Source: Climacium dendroides (taxonomy: Eukaryota > Streptophyta > Bryopsida > Hypnales > Climaciaceae). From it: 64,000 nt of DNA. The stretch covers positions 6,080,047 to 6,144,046 of the forward strand of contig OX467087.1 of the NCBI GenBank assembly GCA_950106755.1. Reading direction: 5' to 3'. How positions within the stretch are numbered: the stretch's first letter is position 1; every line of letters begins with the position of its first letter. This document shows, in pieces, positions 31,382 through 44,770 of this stretch. Below the pieces are notes generated by a model. The model saw only the letters and a program-made list of their open reading frames with translations. It did no database searches and was not told the origin of the DNA. Position numbers and translations under genes: made by a program.

Positions 31382-34300
31382 TTAGGGGTGGTAATTACTA
31401 TCTCCTTTCACCTCTGCCCCGCTACTGTACTCTCTTAATTGGAATCCATCATCTTCATCACTCATGGTGTTCTCTTCATTGTCTGATGAAAGTGTTTGAG
31501 TTTCCCCTCTTTTCTCTTGTACTGTTGAAGATACACGAGCTTTCTTAGGCTTGCCCATCATTTGCTCGTTCTTTGCTTTCATCAAGGTTTTCCCTACACG
31601 TTCACGGAGGCGATCAACCGCTTTTCCTTTTCTCAACGGAAGTTCTGGAATAGACAAATGCTTATCAAGGGGGGGTTTTCCTGCATTCACTTTCTTCGTT
31701 GGAGAGATAGCAAACGGCTCCATTACTCGTTTGTTCTTTGCTTTAGAGGGTTCTTCCATCATCATTGCCATCCCTGCCTTTCTCCCTTCTTCAACGAATG
31801 CCTCTATAGCATTTGAAGATTCCAGTGTCGGGTCCACTAGCCTTGTTGAAGATGTTGGTAAGCGGTTTCCTTGCTTCTTTAATATTGAAGCCAACGTCTC
31901 ATCTTCCTCGTCATCGGTGAATGAAGAAATTTGCAATCTTCGATTTTCGGTACGTTCTATTTCTTTCGAAATGATGGAAGCTTGTGTCGGACATTGAGAA
32001 CTTCCTGAACCCACCAAAGTAGTGCTTACACTATTAAATAGTGAGCGTGCACCTATTGGAGGAATGCTACGCGGTGGACGTACAAAACTTGTCATGTTTT
32101 CCTTTGTGGCTTGGCCACTGTGAAGCAAGTTCGGACTTCCACATTCTATCAAGCGCGAACGTACATTGTCTTGTGTCCCACTCGCTTCATGGTTTAGGCT
32201 ACTTGGTTCCCCATTGCTTTTGCTTGCCAATCCTCCTAGAGACTCCACGCTTATCTTGTCCACATTCATTTGCTCGCGGTCCTCAACGTTGTCATTCTTT
32301 CCTAGTTGGCCCACCACTATGGATGGAGACCTACCACTTCCAATCACTTCATCTATTTCGGAAGTTCCAGCATTGGATGCTATGGTTCCATTAGAAGCTA
32401 GGATTTGGACATTTGCGTCCTCTTCGTTTAGATTGAGGACCTTGTCACTACTTAGAAATCGGTTTCCATCTACAAATCTTGCTATGGAAGGTATGCCTTT
32501 GTCGTTTCCACAATCATTATCGTCCATTGGAAAGTCGTACTCGTCTCGGTCATTGTTGCCCATGTCATCATCATCCATATTTACTCTTCCAAACGGTTCA
32601 CCTCCCAAATTGTATGTGTTGCCATCAAAATCTTCTTCTTCATTGAATATTGGGTCGTACCAATTTGCTTCTTGTCCATGTGCTTCATTTCCGTCCACAC
32701 GAACACCTTCTTCTTCATCTTCACTGCTCTCATCATCTTCGTTTGGTCCCTCCGATTCTTCTGAATCTACATTTTCAAGGTACCACTTCTTCTCATCCCT
32801 CTCCTTGGATGCGGCCAATACTCTTGAATTAGTGTACACATACACCAAATCCGCAGCTCTCTTTGTTCTCAACTTATTCCGAGATTTGTTGTGAACAAAA
32901 GAATAGCTACTCCAATTCCATTCACATAAAGATGAAGATACCGGTTGGCCCAATATTCTCCTTGCAATTGGAGCAATGAGCTTCCCACATGCGCCTTCAA
33001 AATCCCACCAAACGTGTGCCGATAATTTTTGTTCACTTGGATCCAACATGTTGTGGAAGGGAGGCTCCCTATGTCGAAACGCCATGAATTCCTTGACGAC
33101 GTCCGCGTAGTCCGTAGGTTTACATATTCGCATGAGAACACACTTGCATGCCTCGGTGGCCTCTGAATCGTCGGCTAGTTCTTTATCGTGCAAAAGATAG
33201 GGATTCAAAAGAGCTCCTGCATATTGGAGATCGGTCTCTACCATTTCCCATCTAGCGTTGAACGCCTCCTTCAATGGTTTGGCAAATTCGGGGCTCAATA
33301 GAAAAGGTGGATTTTCTAACCCCCCCACATGCGACCATATCTTCTTCATAATATGCAAAACTTTTCCTGAACATGGCGTCTTTGCATCTAAATCACGAAG
33401 GCCATACACAACAATGCCCATCAACTGCACAAAATTCGTGCAACGCCTCCAGAAATGCTCACTGTTTATTATCTTCTTTGTACACCGAGACTTTGTACGG
33501 TTCTTCTTTTTCTTGTCATCCAACGTCCTTACATATTGTTCCCAACGCAGATCTGTCACACTCTGTTGAAGTGCTCCCTTCACTTTCAACAAGCGTTCAA
33601 GCGCAATGAAATTTGAAGCAAATCTTGTTTCGCCTGGCATCAATAAGTTGTGCTCTTTTTCGTATGAATGAAATATTGCAAGTGGCATGTGCCGCTTTCT
33701 AAAAAACGTAAGAACCATACGAGCTTTGGCCACGACATCCGCCACCCATGCTTCCTTCCCCCAATCTTTTAGCAATAAATTCAAGGCGTACACCACACAA
33801 CCTTGAAAAGAAATGTGAGGATATTTGTCTTTTATGATTCTACATGCTCGAGGGTTTACAGGAGCATTGTCCGTTGTTATTTGCACCACATTATGCGGAC
33901 CCACCTTCTGTATGAATTTGTCCAAAATAGAGGCCAAATACTCTGCGTTTTTTATGAACCCACTTGTGTCTACCGATCCCAAAAATTGCTCCCCTGCAGA
34001 AGATACAAGCATACAATTCACCAATGGCCGATTTGTAACCGAACTCCATCCATCAATAGATAAGGTTGCTCCAAACTTTCTGATACTATCCTCGGTCCTC
34101 TTCTACAACTTTAGCTTGACATCTTCTTTTGCTTCTTCTAGTAATTTGGTTCGTAGAGCGTCGTACGATGGTGGGTTGTATGGCTTACCAAACTCAGCTG
34201 TTTTCTTCACTGCTTCTTTGAAGGCCTCACTTCGAGCTACCGCAAATGGTATGTTGGCTGAATAGAAGAAATTGGCCCACAACGCATTCAAATTGCGTCT

Positions 34301-34706
34301 ATCAGCTTGTTCAAACCCATCTACTAGCCGACTTTGTCTTCGGGGCTGATTGATGAAGAGGGTGGAGTTGGACATTGTTCACTTGATGTTTCCACACTTT
34401 GATGTACCCTTGAAGACGTACGATGAATTTCAGACGGCGCTGCACACAAGTCCTCTTGTGTTGAATGTGAAAAATCCCTTCCATTTGAGGCATTGCTTGC
34501 AACCCTCCCTATGTTTTCACCATCTACATTGTCAAGGGCCAAACTTCGTGGAAATAACCCATTACAACCGGCAAAAAGAGTTCGAATTGACGAAGTCAAT
34601 TTTGGACATATGCTTACCCCCCTGTCGCGAACACCAAGTCACATGCCTTGCATTGCACTTTACCGCTTGATGGAACAACATACCAACCGGAAAAATCCTT
34701 ATTCAT
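31382..34706 (-). pseudogene. hAT transposase (BED, DUF659, dimerisation domain)
   Basis: From ATG 34706 a BED-like zinc finger (GKVQCKACDLVFATG) is followed by NIPFAVARS, the DUF659 core (ATLSIDGWSSVTNRPLVNCML, ITTDNAPVNPRACRII) and LLLKDWGK. The hAT C-terminal dimerisation region follows (LGQPVSSSLCEWNWSSYSF, NKLRTKRAADLVYVYTN). After it comes an unusual acidic, disordered tail of roughly 470 residues. The conserved His before ALNLLLKD is Tyr (TAC), a possible C-to-T change. Breaks: TAG 34103-34105, one base short in a C run near 34338, and a G-run length change near 34617. The frame ends at TAA 31382. Confidence 0.8.
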
Positions 34707-35019
34707 TGTAGAAAGCTCCGTTCAAGTTCAAGTCCAAGTCCAAGTTCCAATCTTGTATTCAGTTCCAAATGTTTAGGTTCAAATCACCATGTCACATGTA
34801 TCAAATATAGTCTGTAAGCAAAGCCTTGGAAACCAAAGCCCCCCTGTCCACTGAACTATGCATTACCAAGCAAGGGACACAAAGATTGCAGCTCCTAGCC
34901 CTTGGAAATCTTAGCGTTCAGTTTCTCAGAAGTGCTTGTAAATGCATTCTTCTGTGCTTTTATACTCCTAACTTGTTGAATGTTCTATGCCTTAGAAGTA
35001 ACCGTTGCCAACGATCATA

Positions 35020-35215
35020 AAACCCGGCGGATGGGGTGGGCGGACAGGCCGGCCGGCCGATAGGACGAGGCGGATGGACGGGTGGACGGGGCGGACGGGC
35101 GGGTGGGCGGGCAGGGCGGACGGATGGGCGGGCGCCCCAGACGAGGCAAACGGGCGGGCGGACAGGTCGGACGGGTCAGATGGGTGGTCGTGCGGACAGG
35201 GCGGTTTTAGCCTTT
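35020..35215 (-). repeat. GC-rich CCGTCCG island 2
   Basis: Repeats of GGCGGACGGGCGG on the plus strand, in gene direction CCGCCCGTCC. It ends about 310 bases upstream of the hAT start codon at 34706. Confidence 0.8.
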
Positions 35216-35219
35216 TAGA

Positions 35220-35600
35220 GTGGTCAATTTTACTTAGTTACTTCTTTACTTCGAACTTTTAGGCTCTTGGTTCAGTTGGTTGCATTTCATCCTCGGGATA
35301 ACTAGATTATGAAAGTAGTAGAAAACAAGTGTTAAGTACTACAACAAAATTCTCAATCAAAGATACAATTCACTAAAAATTGGGCATAACATGCACATTT
35401 CAATAAAACTTAGTCCAAGAAAATGAATTTTATGATAAAAACATTATATATATATTCAAATAAATAAATAATTACTTGCAACATGTTTTTCTTCACTACA
35501 TGAATATGCAATACAAAAAAGTCATGAAAAAAATGAAGCCCACACTACATAATTATATCCTAAGTGCCATTAAAATACGACTACATAGGAAATTAAACAT
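35220..35600. other. AT-rich 3' flank, no gene seen
   Basis: Low-complexity AT-rich sequence between GC island 2 and the end of the RING gene. Nothing is supported. Confidence 0.4.
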
Positions 35601-35607
35601 TTCACAA

Positions 35608-38600
35608 TTACTTCAACACACTATTATCTTCTTCGGCATCACGAGATGTCCCCTCCCTCACCATGAGTCTTCTACTTGTTTGACGAGGCACCGGTTGCGG
35701 ACTATTTCCATGGCTGCTCCTTTCGCAGCTAGCTTGTACCTGCATGTCAACCCTCTCAAATTGTCGTTTGGTTTCCGGAGAGTGGTCATCCTCCTCTTCA
35801 ATCTTCCGTTTATTCTTCTTCTTCGGAGACAGCTCCACTTCGTGGGCCCTCAAAGCCCTTACAGCACAATCTATGTCATCCATCAGTTGTTTTATCATTT
35901 CATCCTCGCTTTTCATCATCCAAGCTTGTTCGCCTCCCTCTCCTAGATACTTCCTCCACTTGGTTATAATGTCCTTCATGTTCATGTCAAATGCCCTTGC
36001 AACGTCTTCCATCTTATGCTCTGTAGATGATTTACCATTTAGGTCCACCACAGAACGAACTCTTGCTGCTTCTTCCAACTTCGACAAAATGAGGGCCCGC
36101 CCTATCAAATCCGTATTGTATCCCTCAAATTGCTTTATGAAATTTGGATCACGCTCAACCTCCACCAAGAGTCATTTGGACCCTCTCTCTTCCATTCCTT
36201 CTCGGGAATTCGAAAGAACTTTTGGTGCTGTGTGCTTCAATGTCCGCCCATGTTGCGACAGAACAACTCTCGAGCCTCACTGTTCTTAATCTCAAAGGCA
36301 CGCAACTCAACCTCCACGTCAGACGTCATCCAAAAGAATTTATCTTTGGTGGGAAATGGGCCATCGCATAACTCATATATTTGTGATCGAGCATCCCACT
36401 TCATTGGTTTCCCCCAATACAAATAGTTCTGAAATTTGTATGGCTTTTGGTCAAGTGGAAGGTTCCATCGATTGTATTCGTGCCCCGTAGGCATATGGTA
36501 CAAAATCCCTAGCATTTCATACAACCTTAGACTCAAAGGAATACGACATTCGGGACAACGGCGTTGAAATTCCGCCGATCTTTGAATGCAAAACATATGG
36601 AATGTATGGCGACATTGTCCCAATGCTATAGCTCCTTCGGGCCCAAAACAACCTTGGCAAAGAGAACAATGACCCTCCAAGATGGGAGTATTTGGAAAAC
36701 TTCCTAGCACAAGCTCCTTCTCATGTTGCTGGAAGTGAGCTGACAACGTGCCATAAGGGACCCATCCTTCCTCCGCTTCCAAAGTCCAATCAATGTTCTC
36801 CGTATCATAGGTCTTTCCGTGGTTTAGCCGCTCATACATCCTATCCATGTTCCCCCAAACCGTAAGTTTTAAATCAGGGTCCTTTCTTTCCTCCTCCAAC
36901 TTCTCCACAAAACGCTCATAAGAACTCTTGACATTCTCGTGTGCTGTGTCTGATTGCAATGCATACCTCAAGAGCCCGTTCATGAGTCCGGATGATACTG
37001 AGGAATGATCTTGTAGTTGTCGCGCCCACATCATCCACCGTAAATCCGCATTTTCCTTTGGAAGGATTTCACTTAGTACCCCTACTTCCATCATTCGTTT
37101 CATTGTTGATTCGGCCTCATTCTTTCCTCGAACTGCCAAGTCCAATTGATGCCTTAACTCTTCAACTTCCGGATTTTGTGATTGCATGGAAGCATCTTCA
37201 AATGAGGGGAAAACTATGGATTTTGGACTCGGAATGCGCTGTCGGAGTTCTATGGTCCCATCCTCAGCTTTGCCCTCGTCAAGAGGAAGAGATAGTTGAT
37301 CACTCTCTTGTGTTGGTTCACTTGCCTCTAATAGCCCTATTCCGCCAGGCGATTGTTGACCTGCCTTCTCGTTTTGTAATGTCCACAATGTTTTGCGATG
37401 CTCTTCTAACATCTCTTTGCATGTCTTCAACTCCAACACCAACTTCTCATTCATAGCCTTGAGATTCTCATTCATGGCCTTCAAATTGTCATTCATTCGC
37501 TTCAAAGTCTTGTTATTTTTCTTAACACTCTCATAGTCATTACCCAAGGGCTTCAAGTTTGGGGTTGGCCTCCAATACAACGTGTTGTATTTGCTCTTCA
37601 ATATCTCATACTTTGCCTTGAGGTCATCATGATCTTCTTTGGAGTAACGCACCTCCTTCAACTCCAAATTCTGCTATTCCAAAAAAAATTTATGCTTAAG
37701 GTCTTCCAACTTCTCGTCTTGTAGTTTGTCCGCAAACTCGACAAACTTTCTGAAAGCCAAAGCACCATGAAGAACGGATGGTGTCATTTTCGTAAATGTA
37801 TCAGTTATTTGTGCAAGAGTAGGTGTCAATACAGCCACAACTCTAGCTGTACATGATAGAGAATACGCCGTTCTAAATATCTCGCCAAATCTTGATGTTG
37901 AATTGCCTGAAGTAGAGCTACGTCCTTCATTTGTAGTGCCACCTTCATTAGGATTTCCTCCTACATGCTCAGGGCCACCTTCGTTTCTAGTGCTCCCTTC
38001 ATTTCCGCCATTTGTTGCTTCTCTCTGAATTTCAAATTGATTCCATCGGAGGGAACACTGCAACAAGTTCTCTATCTCTTCTGGTGGAGGCATCTTTTGT
38101 AGAGTCTTGAGATCCTCTGGGTCCAACAAAGCTAGCAACGGATGATCTTGGATAATCGGGGTCTCTTTGTCGTTGTTTACAACAGCCTCGTCTTGAGAGT
38201 CCATCCTTACATCTGTCGGTTGAATTGGATGCTCTTCATTTTGGTTTGGTGAAGTCCGAATTGCATTTTCAGGTCTGGACAGTAGGCTTGGTTTTTTCCT
38301 TGATTTAGGAGACGGAGGGACATAGAACATGATGTCTTGTGCTGTGTCTGCTAAAAATCGGTCAATACAAGCGTGAGCCTCCTTCACGTCTTGAAGGTCT
38401 TCTCTATCTTCAATGTCTTTTATAGGATCCTCTTCTTGGTGCTTCTGTGACATCAATGTAGATCCATGTTCTGTTGGCCGAGGGAGCTTCATTGCAACGT
38501 TGCTTTCTGGCACCCCTTCTAACACGTTTTGTGTAGGGTTCAAATCCGTCGGTAGAGTAAAAAACACCTCTCCCTCCACATCGTCCACAAGACAAGTGCT

Positions 38601-39233
38601 TCCTTTTGTGGGGTCCCCCATACAAGCCGGTTCTACCGCCATTTTCTTTCCATTCAACACTTCCGTACGACGCACTTGGATTTCAAGAGGGATCTGAATT
38701 GATTCCACAGCATCTTCTAATGCTTTCTTTTTTTCACTTGCTTCAGGAAGTTGCGCCTTCGGAACGAACATATCAGGGATATGTTTCTGATGTCTGCCAA
38801 TCGCAAGTGGCAATGTCACTACTGTAGGATACGTACTCCAATCCACTTGACGGCCCAGTATGAGTTTAGCGTAAACCATGCCTGCCATGCTGTAGTTAAT
38901 TTTGCCCTTGCTCATAGCCTTCTCCGGAAATAAGGCCTTCCACACCTCCATCGAACGATGCACAAAAAGATCATTGAGGCAATTCAATGGTTTAAAACAA
39001 TATTCACAGGTGTAAAGAGGGTGACACTCTCAAGGCCACAACTTCCCAATGTGATACAATTTCACGTATTTGCGGCACAATTTAGAGGTCCAATACTCCA
39101 CATCCTCTTTTTTCCAACCTGTCTCAGCCTTGATGTTGACGTTATCCAAAATGTCAAACCATAGCTCATGACCAACGCCCTTCGACTTTGACTTCTTCTT
39201 GCCTTCAATTGTAGCAATACTTGCCCCCGCCAT
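35608..39233 (-). pseudogene. KLWP-domain / coiled-coil / RING-H2 protein
   Basis: A frame of about 1,200 codons from ATG 39233. The N-terminus (W...SKLCRKYVKLYHIGKLWP ... NYSMAGMVYAKLILGRQVDW) is shared with the plus-strand gene at 42537. A disordered middle is followed by a coiled coil (about residues 510-610, LKAMNENLKAMNEKL) and a RING-H2-like finger near residue 857 (CSLCQGC, QCRHTFHMFC, RRCPEC), suggesting a ubiquitin-ligase-like protein, by family inference. The C-terminus has a basic KKKNKRK stretch. Breaks in frame: TGA 39030, TAG 37674 inside the coiled coil, TGA 36237 (followed in frame by HQKFFRIPEKEW), and one base missing in a GG run near 36172. It ends at TAA 35608. A GC island lies about 300 bases upstream. 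Confidence 0.7.
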
Positions 39234-39534
39234 GACTGCTTGAGTGTCGAGTACTCACTTGCAATTTTAGAATGGAAATTTCCAATATAGAATCCCCGTT
39301 TTCTCAAAATATATAATGTGCTTCATTGTCTCCAAACGTATATAAGTAACCAAAGACCAAAATCCAATGTAGTATGATCAAAATATGACCCCCACTCTTC
39401 ACCACATAGGAGCAACTAGCGCGTGAAGCAATAGTAGCACATCCGACATGGCAGTGATTCCCAAATGGAAGAGTGAAAGTGAGGAAATGTGTGTTGGTCG
39501 TCCGCTCCCAGACCTAAAAGAGGCCCGGGACCGG

Positions 39535-39830
39535 ACCTATCCCGGACCACGCGGACGTGGCCCGAGCCGGCGGACGGGCAGACGGAGCTGCCCCGTCCGT
39601 TGCCGAAGCAGACGAGCGGCCCGGCCGTTCAGGTCCGCTCGACGGACGGGCAGACGGAGCTGCCCCGTCCGCCGCCAAAGCGGACGGCCGGCCCGGTCGT
39701 CCAGGTCCGCCTGGCAGACGGGCGAACGAAGCTGCCCCGTCTGCCGACGAAGCGGCCAACTGGCCCGGTCCAGGTCCGCCCGGCGGACAGGCGGACAAAG
39801 CTGCCCCGTCCACCCTGTCCACCTAGCCCA
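39535..39830 (-). repeat. GC-rich CCGTCCG island 3
   Basis: About 300 bases with GGACGGGCAGACGGAGCTGC repeated at roughly 65-70-base spacing, so this island has a longer internal unit than the others. It is upstream of the minus-strand RING gene. Confidence 0.8.
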
Positions 39831-39839
39831 TCGCCTATT

Positions 39840-42035
39840 ATTTCGAGGTGTCCAAATTTTTTCTAATTTGGCATGAAACCTAGGATTCTTCTCGTCCGCC
39901 TTTACTTACTGTCAATTTTTTTGGGTCAATTAAAGTTTCAGCATCCTATGCTTTTCTCATTAACCCAAAAAATAAGAAATAGACAAGTTATAATCAGATT
40001 TTAAATAATCATTTAGAGTTCTTTGAAGTTTACAGTGAGACCCTAAACCCTAGAACCCTAGAACCCTCAACTCTTAGTCTCCTACATTTCAGATTACGCC
40101 ATTGTTTTGAGCAAATTGTAAATTTGTAATATTCATTTGAAATTGTATGCATACAAATTTTAACTAGATATAAAGGATATTATTTTTTTATTTATTTTTT
40201 CATCATGTAGGATATTTCAAAGGGAAAGAAAAAAACAAGAACATGATCAATATTAGTGATGAAGTGAAACGTTATAATTCCCAATTGACCAAATTGAGAT
40301 GGTGCTACAATCACAACAATTACTTCAAGGGGTTTGGTTTTGATTCTAGTTTTGAACCTCATGGACAATTTCCATTGACTTCAAGGTGTTTTGTACATAT
40401 GGACTTATAGAGAAGCCAAAAATGTATATAACTTATGCATGTCACACACTGCAACGCCATGTTTGTACTGTATTTTGTAATGCCCTTTTTTTATTAGGAT
40501 TGTTTTAAAAGTAAGGGTATACAAAGAGTGTAAGACTTCACAACATTTTTGAAATCAGTAGAACTGTAAAATCCTTACTCATTGTGAAAAGCATTATAAT
40601 CTTCTAATCCATAAAAGATATGTTTTTGTGTGTGTGTTTTTGTTTTTTGTTTTTTTTTGTTCTATATATATATAGTTTTTGTTTTTGTTTTTGTTTTTGT
40701 TTTTGTTTTTTTGTTTTTGTTGTTTTGTTTGTTTTTTTATTTTTTTGTTTTTTTGTTTTTGTTTTTTTATTTTTTCTTGGAGAATTTGCAATATGAAGCA
40801 ATAAAAAAAATTTAGTTTCTATTTGTATAATGTATAAGTTCTTTTATCTAAAGCTGGGTTTATACTGTGCCTAAGGCCGGATGAAAGTCCAGCCGGATTT
40901 GCCTTCGATCCATTCTTCAATCCGGCCCCAATTTTTTCCATCCGGCCCTACTTAATCTAAAGTCTAAACCCCTTGGGCCGGATTTTCAATTCATGTGCTC
41001 TTCAATTTTATCAAGGCTCAATTAAAAAGCGTCAATAAAAATATGCATGTTTATCTTTTATTTCTTTTTTAATTAAAAACAAAGATTTTTTGCTTTTTTG
41101 CATTTTTCTTTTTGTTTCTATACATTTTATTTCTAAAATACAAAAAAAAGTTTATTTATTTATTACTTAAAAATAAAATAAAAATTTAATATTTTGGTTT
41201 TCCTCTTATATAGAATATGCATTTGTAATCAACATGTTTAATGCTAAAACATAGGTACTTTATTGTAGTCACTTAGATGATTTTCCTTTAAAATTAAATA
41301 AAGTAAATCCATAAGGGAGTTGCTCTAAGAACACCCGTGCTCTAAGAGTGATCATGACGGAGAGGTACATTTTGCTTTAGTGAATGTACTAGCACATTTT
41401 AGGACATGGTCACTTTTAATGACCGTTGCCTTTCAACTTATTCGCCCTCCATAACTAATTACAGAATGATTTAAAAAATACGAAGGAAATTAAGTCACCA
41501 AAAAATATGAGGGCCTAACATGCATTTCAAAATCTACTCTACAATTTTTTAAATGAATCTTTAATGTGGTTTTTTCTCCAAGAGTTAGTGTATTTGAGGC
41601 TCATTTCCAAAAGCCCTCAACACTATGAAAGTCAAGTTTGTGATGGAAACTCTTGTACAAAATCTTGAATAAGAAAATCATAATCAATCATTTAGAAAAT
41701 TGGATTTTTGATGCTAAAGTTAGATTTAGAATAGACTTATTTATATACATATATATATACTACTAAGAATAGCAACTTGGTTAAGTATTATTAGACTTAG
41801 AATCTCTATTCTCATAGATAATTTTCTTTTTTATTTAGTATTTAGGAAGCTTTAATTCATTTAATTAAGATTTGTTATGAGATTTCAATGTGTTTTCATC
41901 AAATTTTTTTGAGATTTCAACTTATGTCCTGTTATAAATTCTGAAAATTTCACTACATGCCATATTTATTTTATTTTTTAATGAATTTGACTCGAGCATA
42001 GGGTATTCCAAGTGATGAACTTCAATGTGTATAAG
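39840..42035. other. AT-rich spacer between divergent gene groups
   Basis: About 2.2 kb with no supported gene. It contains three CCTAGAACC-like telomere-related words near 40050-40080, a (TTTTTG)n tract at 40620-40790, and long A/T runs. It separates minus-strand cassettes on the left from plus-strand cassettes on the right. Confidence 0.6.
40620..40790 (+). repeat. TTTTTG simple repeat
   Basis: Near-continuous TTTTTG/TTTTG units over about 170 bases. The apparent Lys/Asn/Gln open frames on the minus strand are a by-product of the repeat. Confidence 0.9.
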
Positions 42036-42039
42036 AACG

Positions 42040-42300
42040 GCCCGTTCGCCGTCCACTCGTCCGCCGTCCACTTGTCCGCTCGTCCGCTCGTCCGCCGTCC
42101 GCCGTCCTCCTGTCCATCCTCCCGTCCGCTGTCTGTCCGCTGTCCGTCCGACAGTCCGCCGCCCGCTGTCCGTCCGCGGGCTCCGTCCGATGCAGTCGTC
42201 CGCAGTCCGGCGAGGCCGTGTGATTGGATGCGCCGAGGCATATTGCTTGTCTGATTTGGCAGTCCGCCCGTCCGCCCGTCGGATTTGAGCAGTGATGTCA
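42040..42300 (+). repeat. GC-rich CCGTCCG island 4
   Basis: CCGTCCGCTCGTCCG-type repeats on the plus strand ending about 240 bases upstream of the plus-strand start codon at 42537. The orientation relative to the gene matches islands 1-3. Confidence 0.8.
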
Positions 42301-42536
42301 GCATCGGCGGACAGTGTAAAGAGGGGCGCGGACGGCTCATTCTGCGTAGTTGTTTCCCTTGCGGAGTGGGCAGATCCAACGCCAATTGGTATCTGTGAGC
42401 CCCTTCCGACTTGGAGCGTGAACAACTGTGAATGAATTAACTTAATTTTTTGTAATCTCTTCATCACCTTCTCAATTATAGAATTTGTAAACTTCTCACT
42501 CAAACATTGCATTCGGTGCGGAAAAGAAGGATTACC

Positions 42537-43643
42537 ATGGCTCCAAAAGGATTTCCCAATCCGCTGAAGAAGAATACAAAGGGAAAATCACAAGACATGG
42601 ATTGGGACGCCTACTTCAACTACTTTTGTGTGGCTAAAGAGGGATGGCAATACGAGCCCAAAGCAGTATGGACTTGCACAACGTGTCAAGAGTATGTGAA
42701 AATGTCACACATTGCGAAACTCTGGCCAGCAGATAACACAGTTGTATTAGAGAGACAAGTGAGACAGTGGGAAGGTCCTATGAACACTTGCAAGAGTGAA
42801 CATTTCATGCAGAGATACGAGGAGATTTGGGCATCTTGCAGTCTAGGTGCTTCCAAACCAAATATCATGAACTATTCCACCATGGCAATGATTTGGACGG
42901 AGATTGTACTCCAGAAAGATGTGGATTGGCGTACGGTGCCTGCAAAGGACAAGAAGACCAAATTGAGCTGTGACAAAGCGGTGATAGACACCAATTGGGT
43001 TGACCCAAGCAATTGCATGCCAGAGTGGTCTAATCGGGGTCAATTTGGATTTCCTCCGGAACCATAGCCAGATGCAGAGGACAATGATGATGATGACGAA
43101 GAAGACTTACCACCTCCACCTCCACTTCCACAAAGGCACGTACGTCAAGAAGAGCGCGAAGACTTGGACTTCCAAAATCAATTGCGAGAGGCAACAAGAA
43201 ATAGTATTTTGGATCAAGGTCGCCCGCGTCAACAACGGTCACCACCTCGTCATGATCGTGATGTACGTTGCCCGCAATATGGAGGAAGAAGTTTGCATTT
43301 TAGCCCTGGCCCCCACGATGACTTCCAAAACATACGAGGAAGCCATGGAAGCACAACGTTCACGGACTACGGTGGATCTCAATATGATGGGTCGCAATTC
43401 TATCCGGGGACGGGAGGGCCGGACTCATATGGGCCTCGTGGAAACGCATACTACACCGGCTCAAGCAAACGAGGGACAAGAGGGTCCGAAGCAAATGCAT
43501 CACCTCCTCCACCTCCACCATTTGGAGGTCCATACTTCTCCAATTACGGACAAGGAGGAGGGCCTGGCGGATATGGGCGATGTGGTGGCTTTGGTTCCAC
43601 ACCCGAAGGTTGAAATGACGATAGTAGTTCGGATTCAGAATAG
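42537..43643 (+). pseudogene. KLWP-domain protein with Pro/Gly-rich tail
   Basis: ATG 42537 begins a protein whose N-terminal ~140 residues contain WTCTTCQEYVKMSHIAKLWP and NYSTMAMIWTEIVLQKDVDW, the block shared with the minus-strand RING protein. The rest is acidic (EDNDDDDEEDLPPPP), then basic and Gly/Tyr/Ser-rich. In-frame TAG 43065 separates the two parts. TGA 43611 may be the end, but the frame continues NDDSSSDSE to TAG 43641, which reads like a natural acidic tail. The family is not recognised; the Cys pair in the shared block suggests a zinc-binding site (inference). Confidence 0.6.
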
Positions 43644-43649
43644 AGTATA

Positions 43650-44490
43650 ATGTAGTTTAACTATTTAAGGGTAGAGTAGAAGATGTCTTTTGACTTATTC
43701 GGAGGATATGGATTTACTATTATTGTTTAAATGTATTTTGGTGACCACTGTTGTGACCATTAGTGGTCAATGATGTCACTATTTAAAATTTTGAACATGC
43801 ACATCTATTGAACATGTTTAGTTGTAGTATCAAAAATCTCTTCTTGGAAATGCTTGACAGTGTTTTTTCTTTTTTAGATTTAGTGCAAGGGTACTGAATG
43901 CAATGTTGACTTTCTGTATTCTTTACCTGCTCTTGGAAGTTGGAAATGAGATTGAAATGCAATTAGTTCTGGAGAATAAATTAGAATCCAAATTCATCTG
44001 GAAGAATTGTATAATAGTATTGTGAATTTTGATTAGGCCTAATGTAATTGGGCTTATACACATTAAGCCTTCCAATTTTTTGTGTCACGAAGTTCATAGG
44101 TTTGACTTGCAAAAAATATTTGAACTCTTTTTTGCAATTTGAACACCCTCATAGGTAAACATTATAATTTTTAACTCCATAAGGGATATTGTTGTGCTTT
44201 CTTTTTTTCCATAATGTCTAGCATGTCTAGTTTGAATTTGTACGGTTCAAAACTCGAAATTCCAAGAAAATGATAAATGTAATGAAAATATTGACATTTC
44301 TTTAGAAGTAAAAATTTCAAGAAATTGAAGGAAGTTGAGAAGAAGCCTTGGGTCTATTTTTTTAATTATTAGGCATTGAAATGCCCAAATGCCCAATTCC
44401 TCCCAAACAAGAAGACCTACATGAAGCTTATTGAATGAAAAGGGGGAAAAATCACCCTAAAAATGAGACGGTAGAAATGAAGCGGACGAT
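43650..44490. other. AT-rich 3' module of the 42.5-kb cassette
   Basis: No gene. Words here recur in the same order downstream of the kinase-like gene: GCAAGGGTAC at 43886 and 47138, GATATTGTTGTGCTTTCTTT at 44185 and 47435, and TCTAGTTTGAATTTGTA about 40 bases later in both. This points to a duplicated cassette. Confidence 0.65.
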
Positions 44491-44494
44491 CTAA

Positions 44495-44770
44495 AAATCG
44501 CCCCCTCTAGACCGTCCGATCACGCAGACTGTCCGTCCGCCCGATCAGACGGGCCAGAGGGGGCGCACGGCCACCCCGTCCGCTCGATCGGACGGCCTCT
44601 GTTCAACCGTGCGGACTGGACGAGGCGTCCGCCAACCCTAGAGCGTCCGATCGAACGGCTAGGGAGAGGCGGACAGCTAGTCCGTCCGCCCGATCGGACG
44701 ACCTCCGTCTGCTATAGGACTAGAATGAGGCCATCCGCCTCATATAAGACAAGCGGACGAACCGTCCGCT
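44495..44770 (+). repeat. GC-rich CCGTCCG island 5
   Basis: Mixed CCGTCCGCCCGATCGGACGG words in both directions, partly palindromic, ending about 165 bases upstream of the start codon at 44933. Confidence 0.75.

Noticed and set aside
40594..40815. Open frames over the TTTTTG tract
   Set aside because: Products of a simple repeat.
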